Below are positions 1-12,169 of a DNA stretch of 64,000 nucleotides, piece after piece. The position numbers and the translations under genes are program-made. The stretch comes from HGW-17 sp964516435 (GTDB taxonomy: Bacteria; Myxococcota_A; Polyangia; HGW-17), in assembly GCA_964516435.1 (NCBI GenBank), contig CAZEZP010000100.1, positions 14,920 to 78,919 on the forward strand. The letters run 5' to 3'. A model generated the notes under the pieces. It did not search any database. It had not been told where the DNA came from and saw nothing but the letters and a program-made list of their open reading frames with translations. The first letter of the stretch is position 1, and every line of letters starts with the position of its first letter.

Positions 1-44
1 GCCGCCAGGGACCAGACCAGCCACCTTTTCCATACATTCTGCAT
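1..44 (-). CDS. 5' end of a secreted protein gene (partial)
   Basis: Read on the minus strand, an AAGGAG ribosome binding site lies 6 nt before an ATG at 44, and the gene runs off the window edge. The 14 visible codons give MQNVWKRWLVWSLA, a positively charged then hydrophobic start typical of a signal peptide. It is divergent from the UshA-like lipoprotein gene at 360. The function cannot be told from this fragment. Confidence 0.6.
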   Translation of the reverse strand, partial: MQNVWKRWLVWSLA

Positions 45-359
45 CTTGCACTCCTTTTGCCTGTTTCCACCGAATCCGGCGCGCACGCCGAGGTTTTCCG
101 GTTGTAGTGGTGCAAAGCGGAAAAGTCAAGAACTACTGCGGATGAATGCCCTGTTCCATCAATGTGCGCGCAGGTCCGGACCCGTTTCGATGCCTAGCCG
201 CCCTGAGGGAACCGGTGGTGCCTCGTTTTTCCTCCCACCGACCCGATTCGCATCGAAAAACGGGCGCGTTTTTCCAGCGGTTCCAGAATGCAACCAAAAT
301 CGAGAATGCGATTGCAGTTTTCCATCCGAGCCGGTATGCTGACGGACCGGAGGTTGCGC
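45..359. other. Divergent intergenic region
   Basis: This 315-base gap separates two outward-facing secreted-protein genes and must hold both promoters. I could not place a convincing -35/-10 pair. The only structure seen is the perfect hairpin at 255-274. No RNA gene is evident. Confidence 0.5.
255..274. promoter_or_regulatory. Perfect inverted repeat, GAAAAACG-GGCG-CGTTTTTC
   Basis: An 8-bp perfect stem closes a 4-nt loop, 85 bases before the start at 360. No T-tract follows on the plus strand, so it is not an obvious terminator. It could be a leader hairpin or an operator. The structure is seen directly; the role is unknown. Confidence 0.3.
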
Positions 360-2801
360 ATGCGCAGTTTCATTCGGTTCCTGCTTGCCTTTTCCCTGAT
401 GATCCCCGCCGGGACGGGGTGCCTCAAGGAAACGGAAATCCCCGACATCGACGGGCACGATATCAAGGTCACCTTCATCCACACATCCGACTGGCACTCG
501 CGCCTTCTGCCCTATTACCTGCAGGTGGGCGAATCCGACAAGGCTCTGGGGCTGGACGAGAATTCTCCCAACGTGGGCGGTGCGGCCCGCGCGGCCACGC
601 TCATCAAGCGCATCCGGGCCGGCGGCGGCCGGGTGGTGCACGTGGACACCGGCGATGTCTTCCAGGGCGCGCCCATCTTCAATGAATATCTCGGCGAAGT
701 GGAGTTCCTCCTGTACAACATGCTGCATGTGGACGCCTTCGTCGTGGGCAACCACGAATTCGACATGGGCGTCACCAACTACGTGAACAAGACCATCGAA
801 TTCGCGCGGTTCCCCATGCTCAACATGAACTACGCCATGGAGAACCCCAATGCGCCCGGCGCCTCGCAACTGGCCCGTGTCACGCATCCCTACACCATCG
901 TCAACGCCCAGGGGCTGCGCGTAGCCATCATCGGCGCAGGCAGCCTGGGCTCCATCGTCTCCATGTACGAAGGCGGAAACTCCCTGGGCGTCACGCCCGT
1001 GGAAACCATTGAAATGATCCAGTTCTACGTGGACTACCTGCGCCCGCTGGCCGATGTGATCGTGGTGGCCAGCCACTTGGGACTGCGTTCCGAAAAACAG
1101 ATGGAGCGCGGCAGCGATGACCAGGTCATCATCGAAGATCCCGAGAACTGCGAGGAAGGCCAGAACTGCGTGTCTCCCGACGCCCTGTGCGTCTCGCACC
1201 AGCGCCTGCCGGGCGACGAGCAGATCATCGCCAACACCGAGGGCATCGACGTGGTGTTCGGCGGCCATCTGCACATCGTGCTCTCTCCGCCGGAAGTCAT
1301 CAAGGACTGCCGGCCCGATCCCTCCTGCCCCCAGTTGGTGGACCTGATGGAACGGCGCGGCTGCCTGCGCACCACCCGGGACGCCAATGGCAACCTGCTT
1401 TCGGTGCAGTACACCCGCTCCCGCGAGGTGCCGCTGATGCATTCGGGGGCGTTCCTGAAATTCATCGGCCAACTGGACACGGTGTTCGGCGTGCCCGACG
1501 AGCCGACCTCCGGCGACCCCATGGAACATGCCCTGTGGGAGATCAACCGCTGGGAACTGAAGGCCTACCGGCAGATCATCCACCCCATGGACAACCGCAT
1601 CCCGCCGGAGCAGTTCGACGGCGATACCCTGCGCGTGCTGGATTTCTACAAGCCGCAACTGTACCGCCACCTGCCGCTGACCCGCTTCATCGCGTTCGCC
1701 CCGGTGAAGATCCGGCGTTTCGCCACGGGCTATGGCGATTCCGCCCTGGGCAACCTGGTGTCCACCGCCATCCAGACGCGCCGCCGCGTGGAAACGGATT
1801 TCTCGCTCACCAACACGCTGGGCATCCGTTCGGACATCGAGGCGGGTCCGGTGAGCATCGAAACCCTGTACAACGTGTTCCCGTTCGAGAACACCATCAC
1901 CACGCTCACGCTCTCGGGCATGGAGGTCAAGCAGTTGCTCGACTACGTGGCGCTGCGCTCGGCCCGGCGCGGCTGCCAGGCGCAGGCGCAGGTGGCTGGC
2001 GTCACGTTCGTGATGAACTGCAACGACACCGTGCGCCCGCCGTTCAAGAATCCGGAGAGTTACGAGAGCGCGCACCGCATCACCATCGGCGGGTCGCGCT
2101 TCACCAATCCCGAACGCTACGGCATCAATCCCGCCACGCAGAAACCGATGTGCTCGTATGACGGGCTGCGTTGCGTGTCGGGCGGGCCTGCCGGAAATCC
2201 GACCACCTGCGACGACGCCGTAGAACCTGCCCTGTCCTGCCCCGAAGGCACGGCCTTTGGCGAAGGCGGATGCTGCCCGGCCGGGGAATTGTGCACGCCG
2301 CTGGGCTGCGGGCGTCCCATCTCCCTGCTGAGTTCCTATACGCTCGCTGCCAACGATTACATTGCTGCTGGCGGTTCCGGCTTCCGCGTATTGCAATACA
2401 ACACGACGCAATACAATACAGGTATTCCCTTGCGCGATGCCGTCATCGATTACATGGCCATCAACTATCCGGGCTGCGGCGTGAACCTGCCGGCTTCCGA
2501 GCGGGAGCGCATCTCCCAACTCAAGGCGCAGGCGGCATCCCAGACCCTGACCGATTTCAAGAGCGCCTTTTCCGCATTCATCTCCAGCCTGCGCTATTCG
2601 CAGTCCCGCTATGCGGCCTGCGCCCAGCAGATCGCGGATGCGCTCGTGAAAGACTGCAGTTACCTGGAACGCAATTCCGCCGAGCGCATCGACTGCGAAC
2701 GCTCGCTCATGATTTCGGCACTGGACATGTGCATCCGCCTGCCGTGCATCGAGGCCCGGGAAGAAGGCCGGATCGATCGTGTGTATCCCTCGTACGAATA
2801 G
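360..2801 (+). CDS. UshA-like 5'-nucleotidase/metallophosphatase lipoprotein with Cys-rich insert
   Basis: This 813-aa protein is predicted to hydrolyse nucleotides or related phosphate esters outside the cytoplasm. The start at 360 follows GGAGG at 349-353 and gives a lipoprotein signal ending in AGTGC. Metallophosphatase motifs follow in order: TSDWHS, DTGDVFQGAP, GNHEFDMG, SHLG and GGHLH. The C-terminal 5'-nucleotidase domain is recognisable from ALGNLV, the VFPFENT region and AAGGSGF. A Cys-rich stretch at about residues 595-655 interrupts that domain just before AAGGSGF, which is unusual for the family. The stop is 7 nt before the next lipoprotein gene, so the two are probably co-transcribed. 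The physiological substrate is unknown. Confidence 0.85.
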   Translation: MRSFIRFLLAFSLMIPAGTGCLKETEIPDIDGHDIKVTFIHTSDWHSRLLPYYLQVGESDKALGLDENSPNVGGAARAATLIKRIRAGGGRVVHVDTGDVFQGAPIFNEYLGEVEFLLYNMLHVDAFVVGNHEFDMGVTNYVNKTIEFARFPMLNMNYAMENPNAPGASQLARVTHPYTIVNAQGLRVAIIGAGSLGSIVSMYEGGNSLGVTPVETIEMIQFYVDYLRPLADVIVVASHLGLRSEKQMERGSDDQVIIEDPENCEEGQNCVSPDALCVSHQRLPGDEQIIANTEGIDVVFGGHLHIVLSPPEVIKDCRPDPSCPQLVDLMERRGCLRTTRDANGNLLSVQYTRSREVPLMHSGAFLKFIGQLDTVFGVPDEPTSGDPMEHALWEINRWELKAYRQIIHPMDNRIPPEQFDGDTLRVLDFYKPQLYRHLPLTRFIAFAPVKIRRFATGYGDSALGNLVSTAIQTRRRVETDFSLTNTLGIRSDIEAGPVSIETLYNVFPFENTITTLTLSGMEVKQLLDYVALRSARRGCQAQAQVAGVTFVMNCNDTVRPPFKNPESYESAHRITIGGSRFTNPERYGINPATQKPMCSYDGLRCVSGGPAGNPTTCDDAVEPALSCPEGTAFGEGGCCPAGELCTPLGCGRPISLLSSYTLAANDYIAAGGSGFRVLQYNTTQYNTGIPLRDAVIDYMAINYPGCGVNLPASERERISQLKAQAASQTLTDFKSAFSAFISSLRYSQSRYAACAQQIADALVKDCSYLERNSAERIDCERSLMISALDMCIRLPCIEAREEGRIDRVYPSYE

Positions 2802-2808
2802 GAATGCC

Positions 2809-4206
2809 ATGAAGAAGCTTCTCTGGATTTTCTTGTCGGTTTTCGGCTTCGCCTGCACAGAGACGGTTCGTCTCGACAGCGAGGTGGTCTCCTTCGAAGT
2901 CACGTTCGTGAACGCCCCATCCTGCGGCACTGCTGGCCAGTCCATGTGTCCGTTTTCGCTGCAGGCGGGAGATTTCACGGTGCGCCTGCGCGTTCGCGCG
3001 GTGGATGCGGACCACCAGACGGTTGCAAATTTCCACAAGTCCGTGGTGGTCTCCACGGTGCCCTCGGGACTGTTCCCATCGGGGCCCCTGGTGCACCTGC
3101 TGCCGGACAACCGCAAGGTCATGGTGCTTCCGCTGGCGAACGGCACATGGGAAGGCGATGTTTCCTTCATCGGCGCCTTCGGCACGGTGCGCATCCTGGT
3201 GGAGGACATGGGCTACGAACCGGCGCCGAACGCTTCCACGGCCGCATGTGCGAACCTCTATCCGGCCCAGGGTTGCTACGCGCCCGACGACGACAACCCC
3301 AATCCCGGAAGCGGTGCGGTGGGCGTGGCCGATGCGCTGTCCTTCCACACGCCGCGCCTGTCCGACATCCAGAAGCCGTGGGATGAGAGCCTGGTGGTGA
3401 ACAATTCCCGCGACAAGGAAGCCTCCCCCCTGTCCGGATTCCGCGTCACCATCGAAGGGGATCCCTACACGGGCACGGATACCTGCGCACCAGGCGAGAG
3501 CCGCCTGGTGGTCACGTCGATTTCCGTAGCAGGATTCAATCTTTCGGACGTATGCGACCCGTTGTTTCCCGATTATGCACACCTGTATGTCTACAACTTC
3601 AGCACGCCTGAAGAGACCTCGCGCGGCGACTGCATCCTGTCCCTGCAGGGCGGAATCGACGAGTTCCAGGGCTTCACGGAAATGAAAAATCCCTTGTGGG
3701 AAGTGGACCGCTGCAAAGAAGGCGATGCTTTCTGCACACCGGGCCAGCCCAAGTGCACGCGTTTTCTGCCGTCTCCCGTGGAAATCACGCCTGCCATGCT
3801 GGCTGACCTGCTGACGATGGAAAAACTGGAATCCTCCCTCGTCGAGGTGCGCAACGTGACGGCTTCCAGCGAGTTCAGGCGCTGCGATGCCAACGGAGAC
3901 GGCGTCATCGACTACGCCATCCCCGAGGAAAAGAACTGCAAGTACGACTGCGGAGACGAAGTGGGCTGCGTGGTCAAGGAAGACTACGACATCTACTTCA
4001 CCTGGACCATCGACGTGGGCGGCATGGAAGTGGGCGTGGTCAGCCGCGGCATCGTTCCGTTCGACCCAGAGGCCGAATCCAGCCTGGGCCGCTCCATCTA
4101 CCGCATCCGAGGAACGCTCAAACACCTGGATTTTGGCGCGCCGGCCTGGATCCTCCTGCCGCGGGATGCGGGGGATTTCTGCCTGGATGCCAGCGACTGC
4201 CCGTGA
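2809..4206 (+). CDS. Unknown lipoprotein, possibly with an OB-fold-like segment
   Basis: The 465-aa product starts MKKLLWIFLSVFGFAC, a type II signal with Cys16 as the lipidation site. The ATG at 2809 follows AGGA that overlaps the upstream stop. The mature protein is rich in Cys, Pro, Asp and aromatic residues. A segment around residues 280-305 (SLQGGIDEFQGFTEM) resembles the OB-fold-like 'GxVxEFxGxTEL' pattern of some secreted lipoproteins, but this is weak. Position implies a shared operon with the nucleotidase and the barrel protein that follows. The function is not recognised. Confidence 0.7.
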   Translation: MKKLLWIFLSVFGFACTETVRLDSEVVSFEVTFVNAPSCGTAGQSMCPFSLQAGDFTVRLRVRAVDADHQTVANFHKSVVVSTVPSGLFPSGPLVHLLPDNRKVMVLPLANGTWEGDVSFIGAFGTVRILVEDMGYEPAPNASTAACANLYPAQGCYAPDDDNPNPGSGAVGVADALSFHTPRLSDIQKPWDESLVVNNSRDKEASPLSGFRVTIEGDPYTGTDTCAPGESRLVVTSISVAGFNLSDVCDPLFPDYAHLYVYNFSTPEETSRGDCILSLQGGIDEFQGFTEMKNPLWEVDRCKEGDAFCTPGQPKCTRFLPSPVEITPAMLADLLTMEKLESSLVEVRNVTASSEFRRCDANGDGVIDYAIPEEKNCKYDCGDEVGCVVKEDYDIYFTWTIDVGGMEVGVVSRGIVPFDPEAESSLGRSIYRIRGTLKHLDFGAPAWILLPRDAGDFCLDASDCP

Positions 4207-4244
4207 CGACGGCGTGATTTTTCGACCGAGAATGGAGGTTTTTC

Positions 4245-5954
4245 TTGCGTACACTCATTTTCTCCCTGGTATTGGCAAGTTTTTCGACAGTTCCGGTTTT
4301 CGCCCAGACGCCGCCGCCGGCCGGAGACCCGCCGGCGAATCCGGTTTCCAGTGAAGCGACGGGGGATGCCACCCCGGTGCAGGACGAGGGCAAGGACGCC
4401 AAGCCCGCCGACGGCGAGGCGGCCCGCGAGGAACGCCGGTGGCAGCGCCGCCTGCGCCGCGAGGAGCGGGGCTTCATGCCCATGCCCGAATTCCTGGCTC
4501 CGGAGCGCTATTTCGTCGATACGCGCATCGCCTTCATCCTGGGTGACGACGATTTCCTGCACAAGGCGGGCGAGACCATCGTCGACAGCCCGCTGCCGGG
4601 ATTCGGCAACCGTCCGGGATACGAACTGTTCTTCGACAACCTCGACTCGGCGCGCACCGGGCGCGAAAACCAGTTCCACATCGTGCTGTACAAGAAACTG
4701 GCCGGCTACATCCCGGGACTGGTCACGGAAGGCGCCATCGTCACACGCTACGACTTCTCCGCGGCGCGCGACGGCAAGCTCCAGGATGCCGGCACGTACC
4801 TGCTGGTGCGCTACGAGGAACCCGGCACGAAGGGCGAGTTCTCGCTGACCATGTTCCCCGTGTCCACCGACCGCTTCCGCCTGGGCTACCTGTACGACCT
4901 GACCTGGGGCGGCGCCGACACGTTCGCCTCCGCCTACCGCCAGATGACGCCAGGAATCAAATTCAACTACCGCGCGCCCGACCTGTACGCATTCCTGGGC
5001 TTCAAGACGGCCCGCGTGCTGACCAACCCGCCGCCGGGCTCCAACAAGGGCCGCGAGAACGAGACCGTCTACGCCATGCTGGGCGGCTTCGGCTGGACGC
5101 CGGGTGAAAAGTTCAGCATCGAGGCCAACGGCGGCTACTTCCAGATGGGCGAGAACCCCAACCTGGGCGTGGAAGGGGAAATGGTGCACCTGCTGGGAAT
5201 TTCTTCGCGTATCGCCTACATGGAAGGCATGAAACTGGGCATGAGCGCGGATTTGCGCTTGTTCCGCTCGGATCCGGAATTCGTGGAATCCCTCATGGCC
5301 CGCCCCTCCTACAAGCCCGGTTTCCATTACCTGGTCTCCCTGGAGGGCAATTTCCTGGAGCAGTCGCTGTCGGATCCCGACAAGTACGGCACCACCGTGT
5401 TCCAGCCGGCCTACGCGGGCGCGCTCAACTTCAAGATGCAGAAGGATCTGGCGCGCTTCACCTTCACCCTGTTCTCCCGCTCGCTGTCCTTCATCCTGCT
5501 CAACGTGCCCTCCTACGTTCCCTACCAGGCCATGAGCGCCGACCTGGAAAACACGCCCGAAGTGTTCGCGGCCCTGGGCGGCGACTACTACTTCCCCAAA
5601 GCCCATCTCACCCTGGGGGCAACCCTGGGCCTGCAGATGCCTGCCGCGGCCAAGGTGCACCTGACCGCCACCACTGGCGCCTCCGAGGTGGATCTGGGAA
5701 TCCGCACCATCGTCGTGCGCAACGAGGGGGAACTCTCCGTGCTGCCCGATGGCGAAGACGCCCTGCCCATCTTCGGCGCCAAACTGAACCTCAAGTGGGA
5801 CCTCTCCGAGATGATGAGCATGTCCTTCGTGGTGCTCTACCAGCGGGATCCCAACTTCACTACCCTCAAGACCCTGCCCAACGGCACCGCCAAGCGCGAA
5901 TTCGAGGACCCCAACAAGTTCGGCGCAGCCGTCATCTGCACTGCGAAATTCTGA
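4245..5954 (+). CDS. Predicted outer-membrane beta-barrel protein
   Basis: The start is a TTG at 4245, placed by GGAGG at 4234-4238; it gives a signal peptide ending around VFAQ. The 569-aa product has a Pro/Ala-rich charged region after the signal, then many short alternating strands rich in Tyr, Phe and Gly. It ends in ...TAKF, a terminal Phe as favoured by the BAM machinery. No porin family is named with certainty. It lies 38 nt downstream of the unknown lipoprotein gene and may belong to the same cell-envelope operon. A lipid- or phosphate-related porin is possible but not shown. Confidence 0.65.
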   Translation: MRTLIFSLVLASFSTVPVFAQTPPPAGDPPANPVSSEATGDATPVQDEGKDAKPADGEAAREERRWQRRLRREERGFMPMPEFLAPERYFVDTRIAFILGDDDFLHKAGETIVDSPLPGFGNRPGYELFFDNLDSARTGRENQFHIVLYKKLAGYIPGLVTEGAIVTRYDFSAARDGKLQDAGTYLLVRYEEPGTKGEFSLTMFPVSTDRFRLGYLYDLTWGGADTFASAYRQMTPGIKFNYRAPDLYAFLGFKTARVLTNPPPGSNKGRENETVYAMLGGFGWTPGEKFSIEANGGYFQMGENPNLGVEGEMVHLLGISSRIAYMEGMKLGMSADLRLFRSDPEFVESLMARPSYKPGFHYLVSLEGNFLEQSLSDPDKYGTTVFQPAYAGALNFKMQKDLARFTFTLFSRSLSFILLNVPSYVPYQAMSADLENTPEVFAALGGDYYFPKAHLTLGATLGLQMPAAAKVHLTATTGASEVDLGIRTIVVRNEGELSVLPDGEDALPIFGAKLNLKWDLSEMMSMSFVVLYQRDPNFTTLKTLPNGTAKREFEDPNKFGAAVICTAKF

Positions 5955-6086
5955 TCCGCAGCCAAAGTCCCCCGGTTTCGAGGGAAAAAGTTTCATCCCG
6001 TTTTCCGTTTTCCGCATGAACAATTGAAATAATAAAAAGAAGAATAATAATAATATTGCATTGTAATTTTGTGAAAGGTTTCGGGT

Positions 6087-6115
6087 TTGCAAACCGCAGC
6101 CATTCGTGATAGACA
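6087..6115 (+). promoter_or_regulatory. Predicted secA promoter
   Basis: TTGCAA at 6087-6092 and TAGACA at 6110-6115 are 17 bp apart, with an extended -10 TG at 6107-6108. This predicts transcription from about 6122, 55 nt before the secA start. An AT-rich run at 6025-6075 lies just upstream and could act as an UP element. Seen by eye only. Confidence 0.45.
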
Positions 6116-6176
6116 CCAACGAGCTGTTTTCGCGGCGCGGCCGGGGCGGGGGAAAACGGCGTCCAAGGAGTAAGAC

Positions 6177-9245
<3,069 letters not shown>

Positions 9246-9569
9246 AAAATCTCCTTTTCCGGCCCTGTCCTCCGGTTTCACGGCACGATTTTGGCCTCTG
9301 TCTCTGCCTTCTGCATTTTGATTAGTGATGATCCGGCGCCAGGGTTGGCGCGATTCATTCCGTGACGATCCGGCGTCATGTTTGCCACCTCGAGAGCCGG
9401 CACCCGGACGCGGCGGCAAGGCACGGACGACGGCCGGACGCGACCGAGGCGGCGGCCCGGTCGAACCCGGGATTTATTCGGTTTTCTGACATCTTCCTAA
9501 CAATCGGACGCCGGAAGTGGTCCGGTACACGGCGGAAATCCTCGACCCGCCAAAGGAGGAACAGCCGAA
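9246..9569. other. Intergenic region, secA to lipoprotein
   Basis: This 324-base gap starts just after the secA stop. I saw no hairpin followed by a T-tract, no tRNA and no plausible small gene. GATCCGGCG occurs twice near 9330-9375 in slightly different contexts. An AAAGGAGG ribosome binding site at 9552-9559 serves the next gene. Confidence 0.4.
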
Positions 9570-11399
9570 ATGCCGCGACATCTTCTGCCAAATGCTTTTC
9601 GAATGGCTTGTCTGCTTTTTTTGCTTGCCTGTGGCGAAACGACGAAAGGGATGGAAAATACCACCAATACCAACAACATCAACAATCAAATAAATAATAC
9701 GAACAACACAAATAATATAAATATAAACAATGAAAATAATATAAACAATAATACGAACAACATGAACAACAGTTCACCCATCCAGTCGGATCTCTGCCGG
9801 GGCGTGGATCCCAGCCAGGCTTTCACGTGGGACGAAACACAGGAAATTCCCATCGAATTGCAGGGCGACCGCATCACGGCGGGTGACGGCGTATCGGTGG
9901 CAGGAACGCAGGCGACCATCACGAAATCCGGCGTGTATCGTATCAGCGGCCAACTCTCCGATGGACGCATCGTGGTGGATGCCGGTGCCACGGCCCGCGT
10001 GGTGCTGATACTCGACGGCGCCCGGTGGACCTCCGCAGTTGCGGCGCTGGAGGCGGTCTCGGCGGCGCAGGTGCAGATCCACCTGCCCGGGGGAAGCGAA
10101 AACAGTTTGACGGACGGGTCGACCCGCCCTGCCGGAGCCGCCAACGCCACCCTGCACGTGGCCAGCGATCTGGTGTTCACGGGAACGGGCCGTCTGGCCG
10201 TGCACGGACGCTACAACGACGGCATCCGCAGCATGAAAGGACTTTCATTCCGCGGCGGCGCGTTCCAGGTGGATGCCTCCGACGACGGCATCGTCGCGGA
10301 AGACTGCCTGGCGGTGGAGGATGGAGATTTCCAGGTGCAGACGCTTTCCGGGGATGCCCTGAAGGTGGAGAAATCCCTGGATGCCACTTTGGGATTCATT
10401 CATGTGCACGGCGGGAACTTCGTTCTCGATTCCGCTTCCGATGGCATGCAGGCGGCGTTGACGGCGCTGCTGGAGGGGGGGACCTTCGACATCACGTGCG
10501 CCGGAGGAGCGGTGGGAACGCTCGATGAAAACATCTCCGCCAAGGGGATCAAGGCGGGAGTGGACCTGACCATCACCGGGGGAACGTTCGCCATCAACTC
10601 GGCCGACGACGGGCTGCATTCGGACCGCTCCATCGCCATCACGGGCGGAACGTTCGACATCGCCACACTGGACGACGGCATCCACGCCGAAACCAGCCTG
10701 TCCGTGGCCGGCGCATCCGTCGCCATCACGAAGTGCTACGAAGGACTCGAAGCCGTCGCCATCACCATCGACAGCGGCACCCTGCGGGTGGCATCCTCGG
10801 ACGATGGCATCAACGCGGCCGGCGATGCATCGCCCCGCACGCTGACGATCAACGACGGATACATCTTCGTGAACGCGGTCGGCGACGGGCTGGACATCAA
10901 CGGTTCCATCCGCATGACGGGCGGCACGCTCGTGGTGCAGGGCCCCGTGGTGAATTTCAATTCTCCCATCGACTACGACCAGACGTTCGCACTCACGGGA
11001 GGCACCATCGTGGCTTCCGGCTCCTCGGGCATGGCGCAGGCGCCCAGCACGACGGGCACCACGCAGTATGCCGTACTCTGGGGTTTCTCCAGCACGGTGC
11101 AGGCCGGAACCCTCATCCATCTGCAGGCGTCGGACGGAACGCCGCTTCTGACACTGCGCACCAGCAAGGCCGTGCAATCGGTGCTGTATGCGTCGGACGG
11201 TCTCGGCCCCGGGTCCTACTCCGTCTACACGGGCGGCACCTACTCGGGCGGCACGGAAAAAGACGGCATCCTCTCCGGGGGGACTTACACGCCAGGCTCC
11301 CTTTTCCGCAATTTCACCATCACCTCGGTGGTCACCAGAATCAACATCCAGAGTGGACCGCCTTCGCCGCCCGCGGGTTTCTCTCCCCCGATGTTCTGA
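9570..11399 (+). CDS. Lipoprotein with Asn-rich linker and carbohydrate-binding (Cthe_2159-like) beta-helix
   Basis: The 609-aa product begins with a short lipoprotein signal ending LLAC. About 40 residues of almost pure Asn/Thr/Ile follow (residues ~31-70). The rest matches the look of the Cthe_2159/DUF4353 family: repeated turns such as GGTFDI, DDGIHAE, GGTFAI and SADDGLHSD, which form right-handed beta-helices that bind acidic polysaccharide. It is probably a surface lipoprotein that binds extracellular carbohydrate or calcium. The Asn-rich stretch would act as a flexible spacer from the membrane. It stands alone, converging on the flavoprotein gene with only 28 nt between stops. Confidence 0.75.
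   Translation: MPRHLLPNAFRMACLLFLLACGETTKGMENTTNTNNINNQINNTNNTNNININNENNINNNTNNMNNSSPIQSDLCRGVDPSQAFTWDETQEIPIELQGDRITAGDGVSVAGTQATITKSGVYRISGQLSDGRIVVDAGATARVVLILDGARWTSAVAALEAVSAAQVQIHLPGGSENSLTDGSTRPAGAANATLHVASDLVFTGTGRLAVHGRYNDGIRSMKGLSFRGGAFQVDASDDGIVAEDCLAVEDGDFQVQTLSGDALKVEKSLDATLGFIHVHGGNFVLDSASDGMQAALTALLEGGTFDITCAGGAVGTLDENISAKGIKAGVDLTITGGTFAINSADDGLHSDRSIAITGGTFDIATLDDGIHAETSLSVAGASVAITKCYEGLEAVAITIDSGTLRVASSDDGINAAGDASPRTLTINDGYIFVNAVGDGLDINGSIRMTGGTLVVQGPVVNFNSPIDYDQTFALTGGTIVASGSSGMAQAPSTTGTTQYAVLWGFSSTVQAGTLIHLQASDGTPLLTLRTSKAVQSVLYASDGLGPGSYSVYTGGTYSGGTEKDGILSGGTYTPGSLFRNFTITSVVTRINIQSGPPSPPAGFSPPMF
9658..9771 (+). repeat. AT-rich, Asn-codon low-complexity tract
   Basis: Within the lipoprotein gene, AAC, AAT, ACG, ACC and ATA codons alternate for over 100 bases and encode an N/T/I spacer. 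Base composition drops sharply from the surrounding GC-rich DNA. It resembles an expandable low-complexity tract rather than an exact tandem repeat. Confidence 0.7.
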
Positions 11400-11427
11400 T
11401 GCGGATTTTCGACGCCCTGACTCCAGG

Positions 11428-12024
11428 TCACTTCGGGGAATCCGGCTCCTGTGCGTGCAGTCTTGCAAGCAGCCAGGCCATGTTCTCCCCCAGTTTGCGC
11501 ATGGTCAGCAGACCTTCCTCGTCCTGCTCCACCTCGCCCGGCAGACGGCCGATCCCCATGTTCCAGTACACGGATCCCACCACCACCATCTGCGCGATGA
11601 GAAAATAGTGGTTGAGCGTGTCGAAGGCATGGATGGCGCCCCCGCGGCGCACGGCCACCACGCCTGCCCCCACCTTGCGCGCCAGCAGGTCGCCGTTGAC
11701 GCGCGAAACCATGCCGGTGCGGTGCAAGAGCGCCAGCATTTCCGATGTGACGTCCGCGAAATAGACGGGCGATCCCAGCAGGATTCCGTCGGCGGCGCGC
11801 ATGCGGGCGAAGATTTCGTTGAGGGCGTCATTGGATATGGCGCACATTCCGTTCCGGTTGCGTCCGCAGGCACGACAGCCGCGGCACGGCGACAGGGGAT
11901 GATCCGCCAGGTGCAGGATTTCCGTCCAGATGCCGGCTGCCTGCAGCGGTTCGAGCGCGTGTTCCAGCAGCCGGGCCGTGTTGCCCTGTTTCTGGGGACT
12001 TCCATTGATGGCCAGCACATGCAT
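11428..12024 (-). CDS. Flavodoxin-family iron-sulfur flavoprotein (NADPH-dependent FMN reductase-like)
   Basis: The 198-aa protein starts MHVLAINGSPQKQGNT, the FMN-phosphate loop of the FMN-reductase/iron-sulfur flavoprotein (Isf) family. A compact CRGCRACGRNRNGMC motif at about residues 46-60 can hold a 4Fe-4S cluster, as in methanogen Isf. GSPVYFADV fits the second flavin contact. The start at 12024 has GGAGGA upstream on the minus strand. It probably moves electrons between ferredoxin or NAD(P)H and an unidentified acceptor. It is transcribed divergently from the FHA-sigma54 activator, which could regulate it. Confidence 0.85.
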   Translation of the reverse strand: MHVLAINGSPQKQGNTARLLEHALEPLQAAGIWTEILHLADHPLSPCRGCRACGRNRNGMCAISNDALNEIFARMRAADGILLGSPVYFADVTSEMLALLHRTGMVSRVNGDLLARKVGAGVVAVRRGGAIHAFDTLNHYFLIAQMVVVGSVYWNMGIGRLPGEVEQDEEGLLTMRKLGENMAWLLARLHAQEPDSPK

Positions 12025-12169
12025 GCGAAATCCTCCCCGGGACCGGAAGGGTGTACGCGTTTTCCGGACCCGCGCGGCGCAGGATACCATCGGCGTTCGG
12101 AGCCACCAATGCATTTTTTTCGGCAACACAGCCGCACCGACGCCGATAACCAGCAAGGAGGTGAAGGGC

